Source: Azorinus chamasolen
Taxonomy: Eukaryota; Mollusca; Bivalvia; Cardiida; Solecurtidae
Assembly: GCA_963576725.1 (NCBI GenBank)
Contig: OY755246.1
Span: 70,734,371 to 70,798,370 of the forward strand
DNA: 64,000 nucleotides
Reading direction: 5' to 3'
Shown: piece after piece, positions 21,559 to 31,766 of the stretch
Layout: each line of letters starts with the position of its first letter
Position numbering within the stretch: position 1 is the first letter of the stretch
Made by a program: the position numbers and the translations under genes
The notes under the pieces: generated by a model
Told to the model about the DNA's origin: nothing
Databases searched by the model: none
The model's input: only the letters and a program-made list of their open reading frames with translations

Positions 21559-23369
21559 CTTTTTATGCACCCCCAGATCTGATCTGGGGGGGCATATTGT
21601 TTTTGCCCTGTCTGCTTGTCTGTCCGGTTGTCTGTTTGTTTGTCAGCAACTTTAACATTGGTCATAACTTTTGAGCCAGTACAGATAGAGACTTGATATT
21701 TGGCATGCATATGTATCTCATAAAGCCGCACATGTTGAGGGGTGACATGTCAAGGTCATCCTTCAAGGTCAGAGGTCAAATATATGGGTCAAATCACCGA
21801 TTTTAACATTGGCCATAACTTTTGGACCAGTAGAGATAGAGACTTGATATTTGGAATGCTTGTGTATCTCATGAAGCTGCACATTTTGAGGGGTGACATG
21901 TCAAGGTCAATGCCATCCTTCAGGGTCAAATGTCAAATTGTCTGTTTCTTTGTTACTTTAACATTGGTCATAACTTTTGAGCCATTACAGCTAGTGACTT
22001 GATGTTTGGCATGCATATGTATCTCATAAAGCTGTACATTTTTAGGGGTGACATGTCAAGGTCATCCTTCAAGGTCCGAGGTCAAGTATATGGGTCAAAT
22101 CACTGACTTTAACATTGGCCATAACTTTTGGACCAGTAGAGATAGAGACTTGATATTTGGCATGCTTGTGTATCTCATGAAGCTGCACATTTTGAGGGGT
22201 GACATGTCAAGGTCAAGGTCATTCTTCAGGGTCAAAGGTCAGATTGTCTGTCTGTAACTTTAACATTGGTCATAACTTTTGAGCCAGTACAGATAGACTT
22301 GATATTTGGCATGCATATGTATCTCATAAAGCCGCACATTTTGAGCGGTGACATGTCACGGTCATCCTTAAAGGTCAGAGGTAAAACATGGGTCAAATCA
22401 CCGATTTTAACATTGGCCATAACTTTTGAACCAGTACAGATAGAGACTTGATATGTGGCATGCTTGTGTATCGCATGAAGCTGCACATTTTGAGGGGTGA
22501 CATGTCAAGGTCATCCTTCAGTGTCAAAGGTCACCAACTTCAAATTGGCCATAACTTTTTTAATAGAGATAGAGTCTTGATATTTGGTATGCATGTGTAT
22601 CTCATGAAGCTGCACATTTTGTGGGGCAACATGTCAAGGTGAAGGTCATCTTTTAAGGTCAAAGGTCACCAACATTAGCCATAACTTTTGAACCTGTAGA
22701 TACAGACTTGACATTTGGTATACATGTGTATCTCATGAAGCTGCACATTTTGGGGGTGACATGTCAAGTTCAAGGTCATCTTTCAGGGTCAAAGGTCATC
22801 GACTTTAACATTGGCCATAACTTTTGAACCAGTAGAGAAACAGACTTGACACTTGGTATACATGTGTATCTCATGAAGCTGCACAGTTTGGGGGTGATAT
22901 GTCATGGTCAAGGTCATCTTTCAGGGTCAAAGGTCACCGACTTTAACATTGGCCATAACTTTTGAACCAGTAGAGATACAGACTTGATAGTTGGTATACA
23001 TGTGTTTCTCATTTGGCTGCACAGTTTGAAGGGTGGCATGTCAAGGTCATCTTTGAAGGTCAAAGGTCACTAACATTAACTTTGGCCATAATGTTTGAAC
23101 CAGTAGATATACAACCTTGATACTGGTATGCATGTGTATCTCATGAAGCCGCACAGTTTGAGGGGTGACATGTCAAGGTCATCCTTCATGGTCAAAGGTC
23201 ACCAACTTTAACATTGGCCATAACTTCTCCAGTAGAGATACATACTTGATATTTGGTATGCATGTGTACCCCATGAAGCTGCAGAGTTTGAGGGGTGACA
23301 TGTCAAGATCAAGGTCATCCTTCAGGGTCATATCGAGGGGACATAGTGTTTCACAAACACATCTTGTTT
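21559..23369 (+). mobile_element. Helentron-like element, ATGCACCCCC family, complete
   Basis: Opens TTTTTATGCACCCCCAGATC folding onto GATCTGGGGGGGCATA, then TTGTTTTTGCCCTGTC and a TGTCTGTCC leader. The core is a tandem array. The 3' end has GAGGGGACATAGTG (counterpart of the 5' end), the hairpin TGTTTCACAAACA and terminal TCTTGTTT. It sits in the T run of a MITE whose halves are on both sides, which fixes both ends to within a few bases. Confidence 0.78.
21735..23340 (+). repeat. Tandem array rich in AGGTCA half-sites
   Basis: About eleven units of roughly 135-150 bp with GGGGTGACATGTCAAGGTCA, CATCCTTCAGGGTCAAAGGT, AACATTGGCCATAACTTTTG, AGAGACTTGATATTTGG and TGTATCTCATGAAGCTGCAC. Many units contain GGTCAAAGGTCA, two receptor half-sites spaced by one base. 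Reading frames here are repeat translation. Confidence 0.85.
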
Positions 23370-23553
23370 AAATTATTGTGATAAATAGAGCATTTGCTCC
23401 ATAGGAGCAAATGCTCTATATATCACAATGGTTTCAAAACTACACAGTTCAAGAATTTTCGATCCTTTTCTCTAATAAATGCTCCTTTTCTGTAGATTTA
23501 TTCAAAGAAGTTGGATCTAAATTCTAAAAATAGCCTATGAGGGAATGGGTTAA
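23370..23553. mobile_element. Right part of the broken MITE
   Basis: ATTGTGATAAATAGAGCATT and its inverse around TGCTCCATAGGAGCA form the core palindrome. The far end is AATAGCCTATGAGGGAATGGGTTAA with TTAA at 23550-23553 (written in parts: AATAGCCTATGAGGGAAT, GGGTTAA). Confidence 0.75.
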
Positions 23554-23567
23554 TGGTAGTACTATTG

Positions 23568-23802
23568 GTATCCTTTCCCTGTTGAATATTCATGTAAGAG
23601 ATAATAACATTTAATATTAATAGTATACATGAATATTTATTAACTGAAGTTTTATGATGGCACATATACACAAGAGGTTTGGCATTGGTAGAAACTGCAG
23701 TCAGATCTATTATAATTTCATTAGCAAACAGAATAGACCCTGATCTGGGTCTTTTCAGTTTACAAGGGCATGTAAAGATTTTTATATTGAGCAAAGGGTT
23801 AA
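23568..23802. mobile_element. TTAA-family MITE
   Basis: From TCCTTTCCCTGTTGAATATT to GAGCAAAGGGTTAA. The core has AGCAAACAGAATAGACCC and GATCTGGGTCTTTTCAGTTT. It lies directly beside the broken MITE. Confidence 0.6.
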
Positions 23803-24346
23803 TCTTTAGCCAGCTGAGTAAATTTTTTGTTTCTACACATTTTCATAATACAAGGTATATATATTCAGATATTTTATGAAGTGCATTCAGAAGGTCAAAC
23901 AGTGGATACCAATAAAGGGGGGGGGGGGGTGTTACTCTGCATCCCTGAGAGAGATATATGATTTCACTCCCAACGGTGTATATTTGTATACTGTCCAGCA
24001 GGACTAGTGGATTTTAGACATTTTACAGTAGAATCTGGCAGCAAATATTTGAAAAAAAAATATAAAAGAATAAAATAGGATCCAAAAATGCTTATCAAAT
24101 CATTCAGTTGTATTGACAAGCCAGATATTTTAAAAATGTGCTCAATTCAATTATTTAGAGTTTCAGATTTGGCGAGACTTTCCTTCTTAATTCACTTAGA
24201 GTTTGAGATTTTATTATTGATAGTTTATGAGGCACTGCACATAGTAAATTTGAGCATAGCATACTAAACAGTTGAGGAATTCCTTGTTTCCTTTCTTTGT
24301 ACAGGCATGCTCTTAGCATACAAGTGATATGTTTTTCTCATTACAG
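23803..24346. other. MADD: Intron end upstream of the first visible MADD exon
   Basis: Contains a G run of about ten (23920-23930) and AT-rich sequence. The last bases form a polypyrimidine tract and acceptor (TTTTTCTCATTACAG, ending 24346). No upstream exon found. Confidence 0.5.
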
Positions 24347-24488
24347 AGACACAGTCTGGGGAGTGTTGACAGGGCAGGGGAGCGACAATGTTTCCAGTCT
24401 TGTTGTACATGAAATACGAGAAATTGAAACCTGGGTGCTACGTCTCCTTAGTGCCCCTGTACCGGTGCCAGGGAAAACACGTGTTGAG
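24347..24488 (+). CDS. MADD: MADD exon (linker into central DENN domain), partial gene
   Basis: First visible exon of a Rab3/Rab27 guanine nucleotide exchange factor of the DENN/MADD family. In vertebrates it also binds the TNFR1 death domain; in worm and fly it promotes synaptic vesicle traffic. The exon is 142 nt: one base finishing a split codon, then 47 codons ending on a codon boundary at the GTAGGC donor. Its peptide runs DTVWGVLTGQGSDN, HEIREIETWVLRLL, SAPVPVPGKTRVE. The RDT-W...GL, REIE-W-RLL and PVPV-G-RV pattern is that of the segment just before the central DENN domain in animal MADD proteins. Acceptor TTACAG and donor are canonical. The codon completed by the first base implies an upstream exon ending after two codon bases; that exon is not visible. 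Confidence 0.93.
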
Positions 24489-24534
24489 GTAGGCCTTTCA
24501 CCAGTCAACAATTTTTACTATTATCTATCTAAGA

Positions 24535-24657
24535 AATAACACATTTGTAGCTGTGCATTATCACGCATTAGATCACAGTTGGGATTTGAGACCCACATCT
24601 CAACGACTAACTGTGATATAATGCATGATAATGCACAGCTACAAATTTGTTATTTCT
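24535..24657. repeat. Long foldback just after a splice donor
   Basis: Arms of about 55-60 bases: AACACATTTGTAGCTGTGCA ... and ... TGCACAGCTACAAATTTGTT, with inner parts ATCACGCATTAGATCACAGT and ACTGTGATATAATGCATGAT and a short loop near 24594. It lies about 50 bases downstream of the donor at 24489 and would form a stable hairpin in the pre-mRNA. Probably a small inverted-repeat element. Confidence 0.8.
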
Positions 24658-25319
24658 GTTCTAACTAGGGCTGTCACGGTTAGACAATTCTTGAATCGGT
24701 TAATCAGGAACGATGAACCGAACGGTAACCGGTTAACGGCCATGTTTATTATCTGTGTCAGACTGTATATAGGATAAAGCATGGTGCGCTATATATTCGA
24801 AAATTAAATCCTATTTGGGCCGATATAAGACTTGAAAAACCTTTTGACATCCTGCTTGACTCATTTGTTGAGAACTTGACCGAAATCATATAACCATTCA
24901 ATTAAATCTGATAGATTTATGACAAAAGTGAAAGTAAGAATCGTGTTTACCTTTCGAGTCTCAACTTCCACTAGACTGGTCTACTGTAAAATTATCAACT
25001 TCCGTTATGAATGTGTACTGATTAAAAGTGCAGGTTCGAATGCCATTCCGCTTTACCGTAATACTTGTAAAAGTAATAGTACACACTACACAGAGATGAG
25101 GAAAACTGGATAATATTGAGAACGAACAAACATTGGTTTATTGGTAGACAAGTGTACATGATAAACCACCGTTAGGCAAGTGGAAGACTGTGTTACCTTT
25201 CAATTAAATTTGAGAACTAGAGACAGTTTTTTTAAAATTACAATTTGCATGTAAAAGTGATACGTAGCTCGAAGTGAATTAAATGAAATAAGAAATGTTT
25301 ACAGAAGATGATATGTATA
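24658..25319. other. Intron sequence with a worn repeat
   Basis: AGGGCTGTCACGGTTAGACA at 24667 looks like the terminus of a hAT-like element, and CGAACGGTAACCGGTTAACG follows, but no matching other end was found. The rest is unassigned. Confidence 0.4.
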
Positions 25320-25321
25320 TA

Positions 25322-26255
25322 CAGTCGAGACTGCCTTAGCGACCCCCTGAATTCAGCGACTCCCTCTCATATGCGACTGTATTTCATCCCGCCCAATGTA
25401 TTTTCCTATAATTTTGGTCTGAATTAAGCGACTCCCTGTCTTACGTGACAAGCGACCCTGATTTTACGAACCAAACATAGGCTTCGGTCAGTATTAAACG
25501 ATATTCAATTATCAGTTTCTTTTGTTTGTTTAAATAGCGCATTGGTTTTTCACACCATATTAATTAGGGAAAACCCAGGATTGTAATCACGCGTGAACTA
25601 ACTGGTTCCAGACTTCCGCTCTACAGATACATGTACGCGAACAGAATATTCGGGAAACCAGTCGTGGCAAACATGGCTACGTATGTCGTATACAAGATTC
25701 GCCGGACGATATTTTGAGCGCGGGTGCGAGCGACACAAATGTTAAAGAACGACAAACAAGGCAATTAATTCGATCTGGCTTGCGATTATTACGGGCTCTT
25801 AGGTCAGAACGGTCTTTATAAATATCAATCAGTATGTGCATAATACATGTCTCTATCAACATTACTCGAAAGTATGCTTGGTAATCTGCACCTGGTTTAT
25901 ATTTATATCATTAAGTGTTTAATTTAGTGCATGCACTTAAATGTATATTATATTTGTACATTGTATCTTACATGCACTGATGTTCTGGTAAATGAATGTT
26001 TTATTAATTTATTAAACTTTTAAATAAGTGTTTATTTGTGATAATAAATGTTGTATAAATGTATTAAATAATAGATACATATATTGTATCAGAGGATTAG
26101 TACACAATTTTATTTTTCCCTTATGTAGATTTCTTACTTGTACAGTTTTGGTATACATCATGCATTATATCTTAGGTCTGTATTAAGAGACTCCCTGTCA
26201 TATGTGACCTTTTTCATGAAGTCCCATGGAAGGTCACATATGACGGTCTCGACTG
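25322..26255. mobile_element. TA-flanked inverted-repeat element (mariner-like MITE)
   Basis: 934 bp between TA dinucleotides (25320-25321, 26256-26257). Ends are CAGTCGAGACTG and CGGTCTCGACTG, with related sub-terminal words (GCGACTCCCTCTCATATGCG left; GAGACTCCCTGTCATATGTG right). No transposase is readable. The TA duplication suits Tc1/mariner-type mobilisation, which is inference. Confidence 0.7.
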
Positions 26256-26257
26256 TA

Positions 26258-26893
26258 GTTTACAGCCCCGAATAGTCAGATACCTGCGCTTTTCTCCATC
26301 AAAGCATGTCGAAGGGAAACAAAATGACTTAAATGAGATATGACAGTATAAAATAATATTTTTAGCGTAATTTACTTTCCCAAATTATTACAGGCGGTTC
26401 ACGGTTAGTGAAATTTTGAACCGGTTAGAACTATGATGTTGTTTGAGTAAAGGGCCAACTCTCAGCAGAAAACAACAATTCCAAGTCAAAAATGCTTCAT
26501 CTTTCACACTGAAGCAAGCAATTATACCATTTACATCGTGTCTGCATACCTCTGTGCCAGAGCCATCGTGTTTACAGATTTAGAAATGTGAAAAATTTAC
26601 ATTTGACTGTGTGAGGTTTAAACATGAAACAGAATTTCGCATGTGGGGAAAGTGAAAAAACTAGTAGAAATTCCGTGGTTGCAGTTCATTATCACGGATT
26701 AAAGCATGTTTCTCGATGTTCTTTGTTAATATGCTGTAGGTTCAGAGTCATGTTAAATTATTAACAGTTCATTAACTTAATGAATTGTTTTAGTATTCCA
26801 ACTTTTGATTAAAGGTGTATATGGGAGGAAAAGTGAACAGTATGTTTTTCAACATTTCGGTAAATTTGAAATTATCAGACTAAATGCTCTAGT
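26258..26893. other. Intron sequence, unassigned
   Basis: Contains ACAGGCGGTTCACGGTTAGT at 26391, a repeat word also seen at 20646, and otherwise no feature I can support. Confidence 0.4.
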
Positions 26894-27250
26894 CAGGGGT
26901 GAGAATTTTCCGCGGATCCGCGGAATTCGTTTCACTCGGGCCGTTTTTGAGATCGATGTAAATCCGATGAGAAATTTGTAGAGGGGGGTGGGGGGGGTGT
27001 TATGGCGATTAATTCAGGAAATTATTATTTGCCGATATATTCTTTCACTATTCCAAGTAAATCCGCGTTAGCAACGTTTATATCACGTTAACAGCGAGAT
27101 TTCGGTTCAGCTAATCGAATAACGAGACTCTTGTCCTACAGCCAATCAAAACGCTCGTATTATGCAGTGTTCGTTCAACATTTCCAAGATGGCGTCCGTG
27201 ATGTGAAATTTTGTATCTGTACAGTCAATTAATCTGAATTTAAGACAAAA

Positions 27251-27418
27251 ATGAGAAGCACAGGCAGAGATTACGATAACAGTGTGGAAAACAAGTTCTA
27301 CCCAAGATGGCTAGAGAAAGAAATTACGTTGACATTCGGTAAAGAAACAAGAAAAGTGATAATTGGTGACGATTTCGTGAAACTGAAAGTAAACTTCGGA
27401 CGAGGGAACCTTGTGTAA
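27251..27418 (+). pseudogene. Broken N-terminal exon of a transposon protein
   Basis: An ATG opens 55 codons (MRSTGRDYDNSVENKFYPRW ..., DDFVKLKVNFGRGNL) ending in TAA. Directly after, one frame over, the sequence reads CKLCSKQMNYGKRDCVA, so the stop probably results from a one-base shift. The C-x2-C start suggests a small zinc finger such as those at the head of some transposon proteins. A donor-like CACAGGTAAAA lies at about 27527. No downstream coding exon is present. It is not part of MADD: it lies inside an inserted element and in an intron. Confidence 0.5.
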
Positions 27419-28083
27419 ACTTTGTTCCAAACAAATGAATTACGGAAAACGCGACTGCGTAGCCTAAAGGAATCTTCTGAAAAGCATTAAACATGTCCAG
27501 TTGTTGAAACAGCGGATTTCCAGTCACAGGTAAAAACCTGTAATGTCAAGTATTCACCAGAAAGTTGTCTGTCAATAGCTATTCATAGGTAATGATAAAG
27601 GAACTGGTCAAGATGTATCGATTCGGAAAAGTTATATTTTGTTTTTAATAAACCAGTTTAATGAATTAGAAGGTGGTTTATTGACATAAAAAAGTAATCA
27701 GAATCAGAGTGTGAATGTGAACTTTGACTAGAAATTGTGACTGTAATGTGAACTTTGGTGAATCTTGTCTAGAAAGTTAACTGTTACAATACCATGCCAA
27801 CTTTAAAAATCAAATTTTGTATCTTTATTTGTGATCACCGAGTTCCATTTGATTTCATTTTTAAAACCTGTGAGTTTTAATTGCTTGTGTTTGACAAGAA
27901 ATTAATCTGGCAATGTTGAATGGATCCAATAATAAACTGAATGTAAATTGTATGGACATGTAAACACAGCTCATCATGTATGACATGCAACTCAAGTATA
28001 ATTGTAACAAAAACACATGAATGACAGACCCAAGTGAAAATGCAGGAGAAGGCTCCTGAAGTGCTCAGGAAAGCTATATTTCA

Positions 28084-28190
28084 TTTTGTGTCGGGGGGCT
28101 TTGCCCCCCTGAACCCCCCACATGGGCACTGCCCATGTCCCACAAGGGGCCTAAGCGGCCCCCTTGACCCCTGCCAATTTTCCTCTTTTT
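28084..28190. repeat. GC-rich triple hairpin block
   Basis: Three consecutive short palindromes: GGGGGGCTTTGCCCCCC, CATGGGCACTGCCCATG and AAGGGGCCTAAGCGGCCCCC. The block is part of the 26894-28215 element near its right end. Such stem series could serve as a 3' end-processing or structural signal for the element; function unknown. Confidence 0.8.
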
Positions 28191-28221
28191 TCACCACCAG
28201 CCATTCTCACCCCTGTCTAGT

Positions 28222-29597
28222 AGTTCTAACAAATTGGAATGTGATGCATCTCTCCAGGTTGGTTTTAGGAATAATATATATCAAGATTCTACAGTTTCTA
28301 CCATGACCAGTGCAGGGGTTCTGAAATGGTTTGAAAGTTCACTTGTCCACGGACATGTTGGCATTCAAAATCGACTTGTCCAGATCAAAATGTTACTTGC
28401 CAAGAGAGTAAATAAGATTCAAACATATAATAAATAAAATTACATGTATTTACTTTTGTGAACTCAAACATCAATATAGTGCTAAAACAACAGTAAGCCT
28501 AAATCTAAGAAATAAGAGACCATTCCCGCCAATTTACTGCCCAAGTTCAGCAAGCTAGATAACACCTTATTGAGTACTTTTCCCAAGGGTACACTTCTCC
28601 AGACTGTCCAAAATCCTGATGCATATAATATTTCACAGCTCATTTGGAACCAGTCGAAACATCTTTTACTTTCATTTTGACAGTTTGTCCAGAACAGATC
28701 CAGAAAACTGTTTTGGTTGTCCACAGACAAGCCAGATGCTCAGATCTGGTTGCCCAAGCTAGCAAATGGACAATACGGACAACACAGACAGTTAATTTCA
28801 GAACCGACCAGACGTTTTCCTTGTTCTTATGCCGTTATAAAATTGCAACTAATTGCTATTCATAGAGTCATTATTTGGTTAGTGAATATTCATCTGTTAA
28901 CCCTTTACTCCATGAATATTCATGTGAAGAGTAATGACATCATGTATATTAATTAGCTTTATTTTATATAATAACACTATGTAATTCATTAAATTTTCTA
29001 TCTCTTAAGAAGTCGATAGTTTTCTAAGAATTTAGCATTCTTCAGATACTAGTGCTGTTAAAATAATTTAGCATTCTTCAGATACTAGTGCTGTTAAAAT
29101 TTATCTGAATGTATATAATTTTTCGAAAATGACACTGTTGTAAGCATTATCTTAATTATATGAATATGTGTACAACTTTCAGAGTTGATTAATTTCTATG
29201 AAAAATGGGCAGAATATAACTAGAGTTAATTAGATAACATAATAATAATAGTAATAAGGAAACAAAGACAACATTACTGTAGCATCATCATTAGAAATGT
29301 ACTTGTTTCTTGCAAAGCATTTGTATTGCAACGAACTGGGCAAAAGAGGGTAGAATTTTTATGAACCTGCCAATAATGGGGTTATTTAGTTTTACCTAGA
29401 GGATAAATTGAGTATGGATATCTCTATATCTCCTCTTTTTCAAATGCTGTCCTGTTGTGCGTATTTGAATTGTCTTGAAGAGGCTTTGGTAGAGACATGT
29501 AGAAAATATTTACCAGGATTTTCTTCAACTTGGTTTCTGATAGATGGTTTCTAAAGAAAATTATGATCCTACAACTTGGTTTCTGATAGTTGTTTTG
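28222..29597. other. Intron sequence with MITE fragment and a short duplication
   Basis: A MITE end remnant (AACCCTTTACTCCATGAATA, then ATGACATCATGTATATTAAT) lies at 28898-28955. A 36 bp segment with TTTAGCATTCTTCAGATACT is tandemly duplicated at about 29027-29100, and TACAACTTGGTTTCTGATAG words repeat near 29525 and 29572. No exon seen. Confidence 0.5.
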
Positions 29598-29856
29598 TTA
29601 ACGCTTTCCCTCATATAAACACCTTTTCACACATTTGCAAACAGAGTAGACCCAGATTAGACGGTTCCAATGGCAGCCCTTTGAATGGGGTCTGCTCTGT
29701 TTGCTTTTGGAAATTTATAGATCTTATTATGCAAATTTTCACCACAGTGAAAATTGGAGCATTGTAGACGCTGCAGTATTCTTTGCATGGTATCAATCAG
29801 ATATTGAATAATTTCGCTTTGGCATGGAATTGCGTATCTATAAGGGAAGGGATTAA
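29598..29856. mobile_element. TTAA MITE, CTGTTTGC palindrome type
   Basis: TTAACGCTTTCCCTCATATA at the left, GGGAAGGGATTAA at the right, core GCAAACAGAGTAGACCCAGA and GGGTCTGCTCTGTTTGC. Its right third (TTTGGCATGGAATTGCGTAT) is shared with the inverted repeat copy at 44105-44150. Confidence 0.7.
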
Positions 29857-30210
29857 CACTCTATCCAGTTGATGATACAGTTGCAGCCATTTCCCACTCT
29901 GCTTATTATCACACTGACCACTCGCAGTTATGGGCGGGATTACCTAATTGCCTGCATAAGGTCACCAGATGTGCGCTTAAGCCTTCTTTATTCATTGAGT
30001 ATTTTCATTCATGTTATGACCACGTGATTTGTTCATGTGACTGCTATTTGTATATCCGTGCGCCCTTCTTACACATTGATATATTTTGTCATACCAAGCC
30101 GAAGCTTATGTTACGAAGCATTTTCATGTCAGATATAGTATACCACGATTGGTTCCGGATGCCATGTTATTAAACACCTTCTGTATCCATCAAAATTTTA
30201 ATGCAGGTCA
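29857..30210 (+). repeat. Dispersed repeat, copy in inverse relation to 43740-44108
   Basis: Shares words in the same order, on opposite strands, with 43740-44108: GACCACTCGCAGTTATGGGC, CATAAGGTCACCAGATGTGC, TCTTTATTCATTGAGTA, GACCACGTGATT, CTTCTTACACATTGATATAT, ACGAAGCATTTTCATGTC and GGATGCCATGTTATTAAACA. Identity of the repeat is unknown. MADD exons at 31205 and 36165 lie between the two inverted copies. Confidence 0.75.
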
Positions 30211-30629
30211 GTAACTTGCACTATATTGTCAGGTCGGCGAGGGTACCATGGGTTAGGCTGTGGAACGCCAGCTTTATATTTTATTGCTATGCAAAGAATA
30301 CAAAAAGCCCTTTTCCATGTTCCATTTTATTGATTCATGAGGTGAAGAAATTTTGAATAAATATAAAACAGGGAAAGGACTAAAGAACATTGTGATTTGC
30401 TAAAGTGGGTCTACACTGTTTGTAAAGGCATATAAAGGCGTATTTATGGAGTAAAGGCTTAAATGATATCTAAACCGCTGACTTTTATTTATACTCATTT
30501 TCCCAGCTGTGACCCTCTATAATATTTGTAGAAATCATTCCAGTCTGCTGCATAATTGGGTCACAGGAGCTAAGAATAGATCTTAAATGACATCTGGCCT
30601 AATTTCCTAAATCTAGATCTCCTAAACCA
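30211..30629. other. Intron sequence with MITE end fragment
   Basis: At 30340-30460 words such as AATATAAAACAGGGAAAGGA and GGGTCTACACTGTTTGTAAA are remnants of the TTAA MITE family. No exon seen. Confidence 0.45.
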
Positions 30630-30863
30630 TTAACCCTTTCCTCCATAGGCTATTTTTAGACCCAACCTCTTTGAGTGAATCTACCCAAAATGAGCATTTA
30701 CTAGAGAAAAGTAAAATTTTAGAGTTTTGTAGTTTGAAACCATTATGATAAATAGAGCATTAATTTTGCTCCTTTATGAGCAAATGCTCTATTTATCACA
30801 TTGGTTTCAAAAAGTGGTTATTACAGAGGTGTAGAAAGGCGTATTTATGGAGGAAAAGGTTAA
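30630..30863. mobile_element. TTAA MITE, GATAAATAGAGC palindrome type, full length
   Basis: 234 bp including both TTAA. Ends are TTAACCCTTTCCTCCATA and its counterpart TATGGAGGAAAAGGTTAA. The core palindrome is GATAAATAGAGCATTAATTT ... GAGCAAATGCTCTATTTATC. It shares the outer end sequence with the CTGTTTGC type but has a different core. Confidence 0.85.
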
Positions 30864-31204
30864 ATGGATTTCCATGAAATTTCACAGGAATGGTCTACAG
30901 TTGACCCTCTATCAGATTCAGAGTTGTATAAAACAGTCTGATCTAAGGTATAAGTAGGTCACTGGAGCTAAAATGACCAATTTTTTTAAATAACATCTCC
31001 GCCTTTACCATTGAATAGATTTTCACCAAATTTCACAAGAGTGATCCAATCAGTCTGATACAAATGTACATGACAAACTTTGCCAGCTCTGGATAGTGAG
31101 GCAGTGGTTGATGTTGACTGGTATGGCCAAGATCTAGTTTTACAAATATGATTTACTGATCCTTCAGTCTTTCGTAACAAGTGACATTATTTTCTTCATT
31201 GCAG
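30864..31204. other. MADD: Intron end before MADD exon 31205
   Basis: Unassigned AT-rich intron; it ends in TTTTCTTCATTGCAG (acceptor at 31204). Confidence 0.5.
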
Positions 31205-31363
31205 ATACAGGTGCTTCCCAAAGAGTTGCAGCCTCCGCTGTTATTTGCTCTGCCTGATCATACTCGCTTCTCATTGGTTGATTTCCCTCTGCACCTGCCT
31301 CTGGAACTCCTAGGCGTAGAAACCTGCCTGAAAGTGCTCACAGCCATCATGCTTGAATTCAAA
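31205..31363 (+). CDS. MADD: MADD exon (start of central DENN domain)
   Basis: 159 nt, 53 codons, phase 0 at both ends. It follows directly on the previous exon: ...GKTRVE joins [18 protein letters not shown]. Then come [20 protein letters not shown] and [13 protein letters not shown], the opening strand-helix of the central DENN domain, which contacts Rab in DENN exchange factors. The motif [13 protein letters not shown] is highly conserved in animal MADD. Acceptor TTGCAG and donor AAAGTAAGT are canonical. The translation beyond the donor ([12 protein letters not shown]) is intron. Because the length is a multiple of three and both phases are 0, skipping this exon would preserve the frame. 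Confidence 0.95.
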
Positions 31364-31766
31364 GTAAGTAGATTTTATTTAGTTCTTTGTGCATATTTTA
31401 ACCTCCATGCTGTGTCCAAATTTGATATAATTTTACACAAATGCTAGCTATAACCTGAAGAATGTGACCTGGGTCAGTTTCTCAAAGTCACAGCTGAGGA
31501 TCGTATCAATATAAATACAATTTTGCTTTAGTTCAATAAATAGCTTCTCTAAGATCTTTATCCTTGAGTATATTGTTTTGGCCTGTACGTCAGTCTGTCT
31601 GTTCTGAAACTTTGACAAATGCATATTCATCTGAATAAGCTGGAAGTTCTTTGAATGGTGCTATATTAAGGTCAATATCACACTTGAAGTTATGGCTGCA
31701 ATGGTACAACTGTTTCTTGGTTCGGTTTGGTTTCCATTTAAACCATTTAGATTTTCCATTATTCAG

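Larger units (their letters stand above)
26894..28215 (+). mobile_element. hAT-like element with a residual first exon, 6 bp duplication
   Basis: 1322 bp with inverted ends CAGGGGTGAGAAT and ATTCTCACCCCTG, flanked by TCTAGT on both sides (26888-26893, 28216-28221). It has a promoter-like CAAGATGGCGTC word (27186), a short broken coding stretch, and a GC-rich hairpin block near the right end. It looks like an internally deleted derivative of a coding element: head and tail kept, transposase body lost. CAGGG ends place it near hAT. Confidence 0.78.

Noticed and set aside
21465..23371. Frames with repeated MTCQGHPS and GMLVYLMKLHILRGDMSR
   Set aside because: Translation of the AGGTCA-rich tandem array.
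24297..24346. Extending the first MADD exon upstream to the ATG at 24297
   Set aside because: The upstream codons cross the polypyrimidine tract and the TTACAG acceptor; family sequence begins at RDT, where R is split by the intron.
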